A DNA stretch of 10,280 nt from Yoonia sp. (GCA_028822885.1 JAPKCP010000107.1:1-10280), one strand, 5' to 3'; counted from the first letter of the stretch, positions 1-6,689 are shown. The notes: generated by a model from the letters alone, not told the origin. Program-made: numbers and translations.

Positions 1-1
1 A

Positions 2-331
2 GGACCGTTTGATGTTGTTATCGTGGATGCGCCATGTAGCGGGAGCGGAACCTGGAGGCGAAACCCAGAAGCAAAATGGGCATTCACTATGGCTAAGTTG
101 AACAATTTCAGTGGGTTACAGGCCGATGTTATTGCATCTGCGGCAGCGTACGTGAGGCCGGGTGGATCACTTTACTATATGACTTGCTCTGTGTTCACGG
201 CTGAAAACGACAGCGTCGTCGACGGTTTCATCGCGCGTGACCTTACTTGGAGCAAGGGCGCAGTCTTAAGATTGGTACCAAGTGCTACATCAGATGGCTT
301 CTATATGTGTCAACTCACTAAAACTGGGTAG
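2..331 (+). CDS. RsmB/NOP-family 16S rRNA m5C methyltransferase, C-terminal part (5' end outside window)
   Basis: Only the last 109 codons are present; the frame is open to the left edge, so the true start lies outside the window. Two hallmark motifs of the RsmB/Nop2/Sun family are visible. Motif IV (DAPCSGSGTWRRNPE) has its cysteine codon at 35-37. Motif VI (PGGSLYYMTCSVF followed by EN) has its cysteine codon at 185-187. In this family the motif VI cysteine attacks the cytosine and the motif IV cysteine helps release the product, with S-adenosylmethionine as methyl donor. The likely role is m5C methylation of 16S rRNA (position 967 in E. coli RsmB), in the cytoplasm. The N-terminal NusB-like part that would separate RsmB from its paralogues is not visible, so no symbol is given. 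It ends with SDGFYMCQL, a family-like C-terminus. It is followed by an 83-base gap and then cckA on the same strand. Confidence 0.88.
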   Translation, partial: GPFDVVIVDAPCSGSGTWRRNPEAKWAFTMAKLNNFSGLQADVIASAAAYVRPGGSLYYMTCSVFTAENDSVVDGFIARDLTWSKGAVLRLVPSATSDGFYMCQLTKTG

Positions 332-353
332 GCGCATGCGAAGCTCTTTTCTG

Positions 354-368
354 TTAACCTAGAGTTAA
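354..368 (+). promoter_or_regulatory. CtrA-type box TTAA-N7-TTAA upstream of cckA
   Basis: The sequence reads TTAACCTAGAGTTAA, an exact match to the full CtrA recognition pattern TTAA-N7-TTAA known from Caulobacter and other alphaproteobacteria. It ends 46 bases before the GTG start of cckA. CtrA is the final target of the CckA-ChpT phosphorelay, so a site here would allow feedback on cckA transcription. The match and position are seen directly; binding is inferred. No confident -10 element can be assigned. Confidence 0.55.
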
Positions 369-414
369 GCTTATTTGGGTACCCATTTAAGAGCTTATTT
401 CGAGGGGCACTATA

Positions 415-2742
415 GTGAGGGCGATCGCAAAGCGACCATTGGGAATCGAAGGATTTTGGGTGCATGCGCTGCATCCGGCGCTGCTCGCGTTACCAGTACC
501 ATTTTTGGTAGCTGCTTCATTGATAGTTGAAGACCTAATACTGATACTCAGCGTCATTATTTCTGCGACTACGCTCGGAATTTTGGCGATGACAGGAACA
601 ATTGCGCGCCGCCGTGTTCATCTTCGTCAAAGATTGTTAAGTGAAGCAGTCCCGCTACTTGTCAGCAAAGACCTTAATCCTGCATTTTTAACTGATGCGG
701 ATGGCGTCATTGCGTATGCAAATGCTGCCGCAGATGAAAGATTTATTGCGACGTCTGATAATTCAATTGGCGCCCGGCTCGCGACTGTTATCGCTAACCC
801 TGACGTTATTTTGTACCGCTTGCATACTCGTGCACTCGCAATGGCGTCTGCCCGCGAAGATATCGTCACACGCGAGGGGCAATACCGTTTGTCGGTCGCG
901 CGTGTTGGGCCACTTATGTACTTGTGGCGCTTTGATGATCTTGTTGAAGCTAGTCAAAAAAGCGAACGGGTATCTGCATCTGTTTCCCTGCCGATGATGA
1001 CGGTCGGGAAAAGCGGTGCAATACTCTTCCTGAATGATGCATTTCGGCGGCTACTAGAGCGGCGACCGCGGTCGATAACAGAAGTTTTTGGGCCTGGGCC
1101 AATCAAATCGGGCGACATGCATCGGATTAAAACAGTTGATGGGCCCGTGGATTATATCGTGGCAGAAGTTTTAGGTGGCCCCAGTCGTCGCGAAATTTAT
1201 GCGCTTCCCGCACCGCCGTGCGCGATCAACAGGCGATCTGATGAAGGCTCCTCCCCCGGATGGAGCGCAATTGAGGAATTACCGGTCCCTCTGATGAAGA
1301 TTTCTGGAAACGGGGATATCCTCGCTTCAAACCGTGAGGCCCGGATGTTGCTTGGCGTTCAAACAACAGATGGTCGGCGGATCATCGAACTGCTGGATGG
1401 TCTTGGGCGTCCAGTTGGCGACTGGATCAAAGAGGTTTTTGAGAGCAGAGTTGGACAAGCGTCGCAATTTTTGCAGGGCAAAGCAGAGCGGCAAGACACG
1501 GTCGTTCAGGTAACGCTGAATGTTGCAGGTGAAGGTGATGACAGTCATCTGATTGCAGTTATGAATGATGTCACGGAGTTGAAAACCCTTGAAGCTCAGT
1601 TTGTCCAAAGCCAAAAGATGCATGCTATTGGCCAGCTTGCAGGCGGTGTTGCACACGATTTCAACAATCTTTTAACGGCGATATCAGGGCATTGCGACTT
1701 GCTGTTGCTGCGACATGATCAAGGTGATCAGAACTATAGCGATCTGATGCAAATCCACCAAAACGCCAATCGCGCGGCGAGCCTCGTCGGGCAACTTTTG
1801 GCGTTTTCACGCAAACAAAACCTGCAGCCAGAAGTTGTTGATTTGCGCGATACACTGTCAGATTTGACCCATCTGTTGAACCGTTTGGTCGGTGAAAAAG
1901 TGACACTGACGCTAAACCATGATCCAAATCTTTCAACAATTAAAGCCGACAAACGACAACTTGAGCAGGTTCTTATGAACCTTGTTGTCAATGCACGTGA
2001 CGCAATGCCTGATGGTGGTTCAATTCAGGTCGTCACTGAAAACCTTGTCCTCGTTAATGAAATCGAACGTGACCGTGCATTTGTCCCTGCAGGTGAATAT
2101 GTCGTCGTAAAAGTGATTGATGAAGGCGAGGGGATTCCACCTGAAGTAATATCAAAGATATTCGTACCGTTTTACACTACAAAGCAATTAGGCGAAGGCA
2201 CCGGCCTCGGCCTTTCAACGGCATATGGTATCGTAAAACAGACTGGTGGCTATATCTTTGCGGACAGCGAAGTTGGGCGCGGAACACAATTTTCACTGCT
2301 CTTCCCGCACCATGATGTCCCTATCATCGAAGTTGTCCACCAAGAACTACCTGTTGTTGCGCCACTAACCTTCACGTCAGACGGTGTTGTCTTGCTGGTC
2401 GAGGACGAGGCTCCTGTGCGCGCCTTTGCATCGCGCGCCTTGCGATTGCGGGGTTACACCGTGCTTGAGGCGGACTGTGCAGAGTCTGCATTGCAGCTCT
2501 TGTCTGACCCTGAATTGAATGTCGATATCTTTGTTACAGATGTGATTATGCCCGGCATGGACGGTCCAACATGGGTGCGTGAGGCTCTTTGTGATCGGCC
2601 AGATACTAAGGTTGTCTTTGTGTCTGGCTATGCTGAAGACGCGTTTGCCGACGACAAGTCTAAAATTGCCAATTCTGTATTCCTGCCAAAGCCATTTTCA
2701 CTGAACGATCTAACAAATACGGTCCACGGTCAGCTAAACTAG
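415..2742 (+). CDS. cckA: CckA-type hybrid sensor histidine kinase (membrane, PAS, HisKA, HATPase, REC)
   Basis: This 775-residue protein has the CckA layout. Two membrane segments lie at about residues 20-37 and 41-60. A long PAS-like region (about 75-395) probably holds three PAS folds. The H-box contains VAHDFNN with phosphoacceptor His414. The ATP-binding domain shows the N-box (Asn526 in NARDAM), G1 (Asp569 in DEGEG) and G2 (GEGTGLGLS, from 593). A C-terminal receiver has acidic Glu663/Asp664, phosphoacceptor Asp709 in TDVIMPGMDG and Lys759. Known CckA proteins switch between kinase and phosphatase and pass phosphate through ChpT to CtrA (and CpdR), controlling cell cycle, motility or gene transfer agents depending on species. 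The start is GTG, supported by GAGGGG at 402-407 seven bases upstream. Its TAG overlaps the convergent glucokinase stop by four bases. At 775 residues it is longer than Caulobacter CckA (about 690), with the extra length in the sensor part. Confidence 0.93.
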   Translation: MRAIAKRPLGIEGFWVHALHPALLALPVPFLVAASLIVEDLILILSVIISATTLGILAMTGTIARRRVHLRQRLLSEAVPLLVSKDLNPAFLTDADGVIAYANAAADERFIATSDNSIGARLATVIANPDVILYRLHTRALAMASAREDIVTREGQYRLSVARVGPLMYLWRFDDLVEASQKSERVSASVSLPMMTVGKSGAILFLNDAFRRLLERRPRSITEVFGPGPIKSGDMHRIKTVDGPVDYIVAEVLGGPSRREIYALPAPPCAINRRSDEGSSPGWSAIEELPVPLMKISGNGDILASNREARMLLGVQTTDGRRIIELLDGLGRPVGDWIKEVFESRVGQASQFLQGKAERQDTVVQVTLNVAGEGDDSHLIAVMNDVTELKTLEAQFVQSQKMHAIGQLAGGVAHDFNNLLTAISGHCDLLLLRHDQGDQNYSDLMQIHQNANRAASLVGQLLAFSRKQNLQPEVVDLRDTLSDLTHLLNRLVGEKVTLTLNHDPNLSTIKADKRQLEQVLMNLVVNARDAMPDGGSIQVVTENLVLVNEIERDRAFVPAGEYVVVKVIDEGEGIPPEVISKIFVPFYTTKQLGEGTGLGLSTAYGIVKQTGGYIFADSEVGRGTQFSLLFPHHDVPIIEVVHQELPVVAPLTFTSDGVVLLVEDEAPVRAFASRALRLRGYTVLEADCAESALQLLSDPELNVDIFVTDVIMPGMDGPTWVREALCDRPDTKVVFVSGYAEDAFADDKSKIANSVFLPKPFSLNDLTNTVHGQLN

Positions 2743-3710
2743 TCCAATTTGATTTGCGAAAGGTATGCTGCACACCCAGTGAGGGCTGCATAGTCGTCAG
2801 TTACGACCGAGATCGGGAAGCTTTTCATGAATTCTTGAAAGCGACCTTTGTCGCAAAACGCCTCTTCGAAATCAACAGATGCAAGATATGGCGCAAGTGC
2901 CCGAGAAACGCCGCCAACCAAGAAAATACCCCCAAATGGTAGAATAGTCAGGGCAAGGTTGCCACAAACTGATCCTAACATGCGCACACAAATTGCAACG
3001 GTCTCTGTCGCTTTTGCATCCCCTTGCGAACAAGCTGCCATGATTTCATTTGCCTTAAGTCGCTCTTCGGTTCCACTTTGCGAGGTGACAAACGCATAGA
3101 TGTTTTCAATCCCACGCCCAGACAATACATCTTCAATTGAGGGGAAGTTATGCGTTTTGCCGACAAAATTACTTAGTTCTACGTCCTGTGGTGTACGTGT
3201 GGGGAGCGTGGGGTGACCACTTTCTGATGCTGGGACAATTCGACCACCGGGGGTTTCAAAAACCGGTGCTGCGTTGAACCCGGTGCCAACGCCAACAACA
3301 AGCTTAGCAGCACTTTCGTGCGTAGCTTCACCGACCAAAATACTATTAAGATTACTCTCTGCGATATGACCAACCGCGTACCCTTGCGCTTGAAGATCGT
3401 TCAGAATTGCAACAGTTTCTGCCTTAGTGACATCTGCAATCGTGGCTTCATCCATCGCCCAATCAAGGTTCGTCATTGTCGCCTTGCCATTCTGCACGGG
3501 CCCGGCAACAGCAACACAAGCGGCAATCGCATCTACATTTCCTTGATCAACAAGATATTGTCGCAACACCGGTTCTAACCCTGTGTAATCAGTGTTTGCA
3601 TAGCGCCGTATCGTGCTTTGAATAACTTTAGGACCATCGGCAAGTGCGACACGCGTGTTGGTTCCACCTATATCAGCGACGAGCGCAAACTGGTTTTTGG
3701 CATCTGTCAT
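2739..3710 (-). CDS. glk: Glucokinase (ATP:glucose 6-phosphotransferase)
   Basis: This 323-residue protein matches the bacterial Glk family (Pfam glucokinase type). It has the first phosphate loop DIGGTN at residues 13-18, TNLDW at 80-84, the catalytic Asn-Asp pair at 104-105, the second phosphate motif GTGFNAA at 142-148, ESGH at 163-166, SGRG at 197-200 and an adenosine-site GGIFLVGGVS near the C-terminus. It converts glucose to glucose 6-phosphate in the cytoplasm, feeding Entner-Doudoroff or related pathways. It is the second gene of an operon behind the beta-glucosidase. A GTG at 3722 would overlap the glucosidase stop by four bases, but nothing like a Shine-Dalgarno site precedes it. 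I chose the ATG at 3710, which has GGTGAG upstream and starts just before the conserved N-terminus; it lies 8 bases after the glucosidase stop. Its TAG overlaps the cckA stop tail-to-tail. Confidence 0.93.
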   Translation of the reverse strand: MTDAKNQFALVADIGGTNTRVALADGPKVIQSTIRRYANTDYTGLEPVLRQYLVDQGNVDAIAACVAVAGPVQNGKATMTNLDWAMDEATIADVTKAETVAILNDLQAQGYAVGHIAESNLNSILVGEATHESAAKLVVGVGTGFNAAPVFETPGGRIVPASESGHPTLPTRTPQDVELSNFVGKTHNFPSIEDVLSGRGIENIYAFVTSQSGTEERLKANEIMAACSQGDAKATETVAICVRMLGSVCGNLALTILPFGGIFLVGGVSRALAPYLASVDFEEAFCDKGRFQEFMKSFPISVVTDDYAALTGCAAYLSQIKLD

Positions 3711-3718
3711 TTTTGGTC

Positions 3719-5050
3719 TCACCGATTGGTACGCAAAGCCGCAGCAAGCGCGTAATATGAAGCTTTTGGCGTCCGAACTTGCGTCTGGAAGTCCACATGG
3801 ACGATACCAAAACGCTTGTCATAACCAAAGGCCCATTCGTAGTTATCAAGTAGGGACCAATAGAAAAACCCACACACATTTGCCCCATTTGCGATAGCTG
3901 CTTTTGCCGCCATGACATGGTCGTTCACAAATTTCTCTCGGACTGTGTCATCGACTGCACCATCCACAAGAACGTCATCCCAAGCCATGCCGTTTTCAGT
4001 CACATAAAGCGGTGTGTTACCGACGTAGTCCTTGGACATGCGGGTCAAAAGTGCGGTCAGACCCTTAGGATAAATCGCCCAATCCATGCCTGTTTTTGGC
4101 AATGGGTCGTCAATTGATTTGACACCGGGCCACGCCGCACCTTGATCCTTGGTCATCAGATGACGTGTATAGTAATTGACGCCAAGCCAGTCGATGGGCT
4201 GGCTGATCAGCGCCATATCGTCCTCCCAACGCTTTGGCATGTGGCCCTCAAGACCCTTCAGGACAACGTCGGGGTAGGTGCCTTTGCTGATGGCCTCAAT
4301 AAACCAGCGATTGGAAATTCCGTCCTTCAGGTCTACAGCAGCGGCAGATTCTGGCGTATCATCAGCTGGTTGTGTGTAATCAAAGTTAAGAACGATCCCA
4401 CAATTCTTTTGGCCCCGCGCCCGCAAACGCGCCATCGCTTCGCCATGTGCAAGGTTCACGTGATGCATCGCCCGCGCTGTTGCGCGAATGTCCCGTTGAC
4501 CCGGTGCATGGTGGCCTAGGAAGTGAGAAAGATACGACACACACCACGGCTCGTTTAGCGTTGCAACCGCTTCAATGCGATCACCGAGACGGTCCATGAT
4601 CACGTCTGTGAAATCGCCAAACCACTTTGCGACATCGCGGTTTGTCCATCCACCCAGGTCGGCAAGTGCTGATGGCATTTCCCAGTGGTAAAGCGTTTGA
4701 TAAGGTTTCAGACCGCGTGCCAGCATCGCATCAACTAACCGATCGTAGTAATCAAGACCTTCTTGATTAACTGGGCCGCGACCTTCGGGCATTACGCGTG
4801 CCCAGCTTGTTGAAAACCGATAAGCGTCCATATTTGCGTCTTTCAGAAGATCGAGATCCTCTTCGAAACGGTGATAATGATCGCATGCAATCGCACCATT
4901 GTGACCTTTGAAAACGTTATCAGAAGTGGCGGCAAAGGTGTCCCAATGCGTTGATCCCGCACCACCAAATGAGTGTCCCTCAATCTGGTAGGCCGCTGTC
5001 GCTGCCCCAAAGACAAAATTTTCGGGAAAGTCTGCGCGTGAAAATTCCAT
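3719..5050 (-). CDS. GH1 family beta-glucosidase, cytoplasmic
   Basis: This 443-residue protein is a full-length glycoside hydrolase family 1 enzyme. The N-terminus has FPENFVFGAATAAYQIEG with the substrate-contact Gln22. The acid/base glutamate is Glu167 in TLNEPW and the nucleophile is Glu352 in YVTENG. His122 and Trp123 (YHWE) and the Trp398/Glu405/Trp406 cluster (YWSLLDNYEW) complete the sugar site. GH1 enzymes cleave terminal beta-D-glucosyl residues with retention; the exact substrate (cellobiose, laminaribiose, aryl glucosides) cannot be read from sequence. No signal peptide is seen, so it should act in the cytoplasm on imported glucosides. The ATG is preceded by AAGGAT about seven bases upstream. 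Glucokinase follows immediately, giving a glucoside-to-glucose-6-phosphate unit. A LacI-type operator lies about 50 bases upstream of the start. No transporter gene is in the window. Confidence 0.95.
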   Translation of the reverse strand: MEFSRADFPENFVFGAATAAYQIEGHSFGGAGSTHWDTFAATSDNVFKGHNGAIACDHYHRFEEDLDLLKDANMDAYRFSTSWARVMPEGRGPVNQEGLDYYDRLVDAMLARGLKPYQTLYHWEMPSALADLGGWTNRDVAKWFGDFTDVIMDRLGDRIEAVATLNEPWCVSYLSHFLGHHAPGQRDIRATARAMHHVNLAHGEAMARLRARGQKNCGIVLNFDYTQPADDTPESAAAVDLKDGISNRWFIEAISKGTYPDVVLKGLEGHMPKRWEDDMALISQPIDWLGVNYYTRHLMTKDQGAAWPGVKSIDDPLPKTGMDWAIYPKGLTALLTRMSKDYVGNTPLYVTENGMAWDDVLVDGAVDDTVREKFVNDHVMAAKAAIANGANVCGFFYWSLLDNYEWAFGYDKRFGIVHVDFQTQVRTPKASYYALAAALRTNR

Positions 5051-5100
5051 TAACTGATCCTTGGTCGACTTTCGGACGATTTTGCGTGGGTGTCGACAAC

Positions 5101-5112
5101 GTAAACGTTTAC
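5101..5112. promoter_or_regulatory. LacI/GalR-type operator palindrome
   Basis: GTAAACGTTTAC is a perfect 12-base palindrome with the central CG and AANCGNTT core typical of LacI/GalR-family operators. It sits in the 173-base region between the divergently transcribed beta-glucosidase (start 5050, - strand) and the aldolase (start 5224, + strand). A TTGATA at 5124-5119 on the - strand could be a -35 whose spacer holds the operator, which would suit repression of the glucosidase operon, but its -10 is poor. No LacI-family gene is in the window. In Rhodobacterales, sugar regulators such as AglR belong to this family; which one acts here is unknown. Confidence 0.7.
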
Positions 5113-5223
5113 ATAAGCTATCAACCTCAGAATGCCTAGACGCAAGTTCGGGCTATTTCGCAGGACACTTGCCTCTTTTCCCAGAGTATGACTGCATGGC
5201 ACAAAACATCAGTGAGGTATCAG

Positions 5224-5988
5224 ATGGACGTCCCAATAAATGAACTTTTGGCTGCGATGAAGTCAGGCAAAACCCAGTTTGGTGTTTGGCTGAACACCGG
5301 CTCGCATATCGTTGCTGAATTGGCGGGGCATAGCGGATTTGATTGGTGCTTGGTCGACGGTGAACACGGTCCACAGACTTTATCCGAAATGGTTCCGCAA
5401 CTTCAGGCGCTTGCGTCGACGCCTACCCACGCTGTTGTGCGCGTCCCCGATGCACAAGCTTGGATGATCAAACAGGTCTTGGATATTGGCGCACAGACTG
5501 TGCTTGTCCCGATGGTCGATACTGGGGAGCAGGCAGCAGAAATGGGTCGGGCGATGCGCTATCCGCCGCTTGGCAACAGGGGGATGGGAGCAGCGATTGC
5601 ACGTGCTTCGTCTTTCGGTGCCATGGCTGATTATGTGCGCGAGGCTGGGGACCAGATTTGTCTGCTGGTGCAAGCTGAGAGCGCGGCTGCCCTTGAAAAT
5701 ATTGATGAGATTGCAAACGCGCAGGGTGTCGATGGCGTTTTCATCGGCCCTGCGGATTTGTCCGCTGATATGGGCTACCCTGGGAATGCCGATCATCCTG
5801 ATGTGCTTGCGGCTATCGATCATATGATTGACCGAATTCACGCAGCAGGTAAGATTTCAGGCATTCTAACTTTTGCGCCGGACAGAAGCCGTTATTATGC
5901 GGATCGTGGCGTCGGTTTTGTCGGCATTGGGGCTGATGTTGCGATTTTTGGACGCGCATTAAGGGCGACAGTAGATGCTGTCCGCTAG
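5224..5988 (+). CDS. HpaI/HpcH-family class II pyruvate aldolase
   Basis: This 254-residue protein fits the HpcH/HpaI aldolase family (usual length about 250-265). Key residues line up with E. coli HpaI at a constant offset of three: Asp45 and His48 in DGEHGP, Arg73 in VRVPD, Gln91 in GAQ, and the metal ligands Glu152 and Asp178 (GPADLS). Such enzymes use a divalent metal to cleave or form 2-keto-3-deoxy acids, giving pyruvate (or oxaloacetate) and an aldehyde. The subfamily (4-hydroxy-2-oxoheptanedioate, 2-keto-3-deoxyglucarate or 2-keto-3-deoxyrhamnonate type) cannot be settled from sequence, so no symbol is given. I chose the ATG at 5224, with GAGGT at 5214-5218 five bases upstream, over the ATG at 5188, which has no such site and would add 12 atypical residues. 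It is divergent from the glucosidase operon and shares a CTAG end with the small lipoprotein gene. Confidence 0.92.
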   Translation: MDVPINELLAAMKSGKTQFGVWLNTGSHIVAELAGHSGFDWCLVDGEHGPQTLSEMVPQLQALASTPTHAVVRVPDAQAWMIKQVLDIGAQTVLVPMVDTGEQAAEMGRAMRYPPLGNRGMGAAIARASSFGAMADYVREAGDQICLLVQAESAAALENIDEIANAQGVDGVFIGPADLSADMGYPGNADHPDVLAAIDHMIDRIHAAGKISGILTFAPDRSRYYADRGVGFVGIGADVAIFGRALRATVDAVR

Positions 5989-6086
5989 AAGTCAAAATCA
6001 GCATTAAAGTCTTCGGGAAGGGCGGTTGGCGCAGGCGCGCACGCCGCCAATGCAAAAAGGCCAAGGGCAAAGAACAAACGCAACAT
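5985..6086 (-). CDS. Very small predicted lipoprotein (33 residues)
   Basis: This short gene encodes MLRLFFALGLFALAAC followed by an Ala/Pro-rich stretch and the acidic tail DFNADFDF. The first 15 residues form a lipoprotein signal peptide (Arg3, hydrophobic core) ending in the lipobox LAAC, so Cys16 would be lipidated and the mature peptide would have 18 residues with four acidic side chains. AAGGAA lies at a good distance before the ATG and directly abuts the TAA of the upstream protease gene, which suggests coupled translation; the gap is 11 bases. The stop overlaps the aldolase stop in a shared CTAG. I do not recognise a family. It does not resemble LptM (no GCGLKGPLY motif) or entericidin. 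The signal peptide, ribosome site and operon position make chance unlikely, although the product has no known function. Confidence 0.75.
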   Translation of the reverse strand: MLRLFFALGLFALAACAPAPTALPEDFNADFDF

Positions 6087-6097
6087 AGATATTTCCT

Positions 6098-6673
6098 TTA
6101 ACGCGACAGGATTAATTCACCATCAGTGATCGAAATTCTGTCGTAAAGTCTAAGATATGTCATGCCAAGGAGTGATTTATCCATTTGCCCACCATTCACG
6201 GTCGCCCGAAGACCTGTGTCATTATACGGGCCGACACTGACCGTATCTAACTGTACGGCGGCGGTCCGGACTTGTCCGTTGGCGGTGTTTGCGACGCCAA
6301 GATAACGCAAGTCGGCAGGCTCAAAGCCAACTCGTTGAGCATCCGCTTGGGATAGAACAACTTGCGAAGCGCCGGTATCAACAACAAAATCAACAGGCGT
6401 TCCGTTGATTTTGAGGGTCATGTAATAATGGCCATCACTACCGCGTGGTATGACGATTTCTGAACCCGCTACGCTTTGACGTGAGGATACATCGCGACTG
6501 ATGTCGCCCCAAAGGCCGACTGCTGCGATCACACCCACAAAGATCATGCCCCAGATCGCCCCTTGTTGGGCAAGTTTGCCGAGGTTATCTTTGTTGGCGA
6601 AAATATAAGAACCACCGATGGCCGCTGCGAGAAGGCCAAGGTAGGTGAGTTGCATGATTTGATCTGTGTTCAT
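6098..6673 (-). CDS. Membrane-anchored retropepsin-like aspartic protease (clan AA, TIGR02281-like)
   Basis: This 191-residue protein has an N-terminal membrane segment (about residues 9-25), a second one (about 38-55), and then a retropepsin-like domain. The catalytic motif is VVDTGAS with Asp99; a second conserved part, SLLGMTYLRLYDRI, is at about 167-180. One Asp-Thr-Gly per chain means it would work as a dimer, as in retroviral proteases. The domain probably faces the periplasm; the substrate is unknown. Length and layout match the clan AA proteases common in alphaproteobacteria. The frame runs open further upstream to 6766 inside the MarC gene, but the ATG at 6673 begins at the usual N-terminus of the family and lies 16 bases after the MarC stop. 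The ribosome site is weak, which fits coupled translation; an ATG six codons later (6655) is an alternative. Confidence 0.85.
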   Translation of the reverse strand: MNTDQIMQLTYLGLLAAAIGGSYIFANKDNLGKLAQQGAIWGMIFVGVIAAVGLWGDISRDVSSRQSVAGSEIVIPRGSDGHYYMTLKINGTPVDFVVDTGASQVVLSQADAQRVGFEPADLRYLGVANTANGQVRTAAVQLDTVSVGPYNDTGLRATVNGGQMDKSLLGMTYLRLYDRISITDGELILSR

Positions 6674-6689
6674 CTGGTAGATATAGGCG

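Noticed and set aside
3711..3722. A GTG start for glucokinase overlapping the glucosidase stop
   Set aside because: The four-base overlap is attractive, but no Shine-Dalgarno site precedes it, and the ATG at 3710 has GGTGAG upstream and fits the family start.
5188..5223. An upstream ATG for the aldolase
   Set aside because: It lacks a ribosome site and adds 12 residues not typical of the family, whereas 5224 has GAGGT at the right distance.
5380..5841. A 153-codon frame on the - strand opposite the aldolase
   Set aside because: It lies inside a clearly recognised aldolase gene, its product resembles nothing known, and it has no ribosome site of note; it is a shadow frame.
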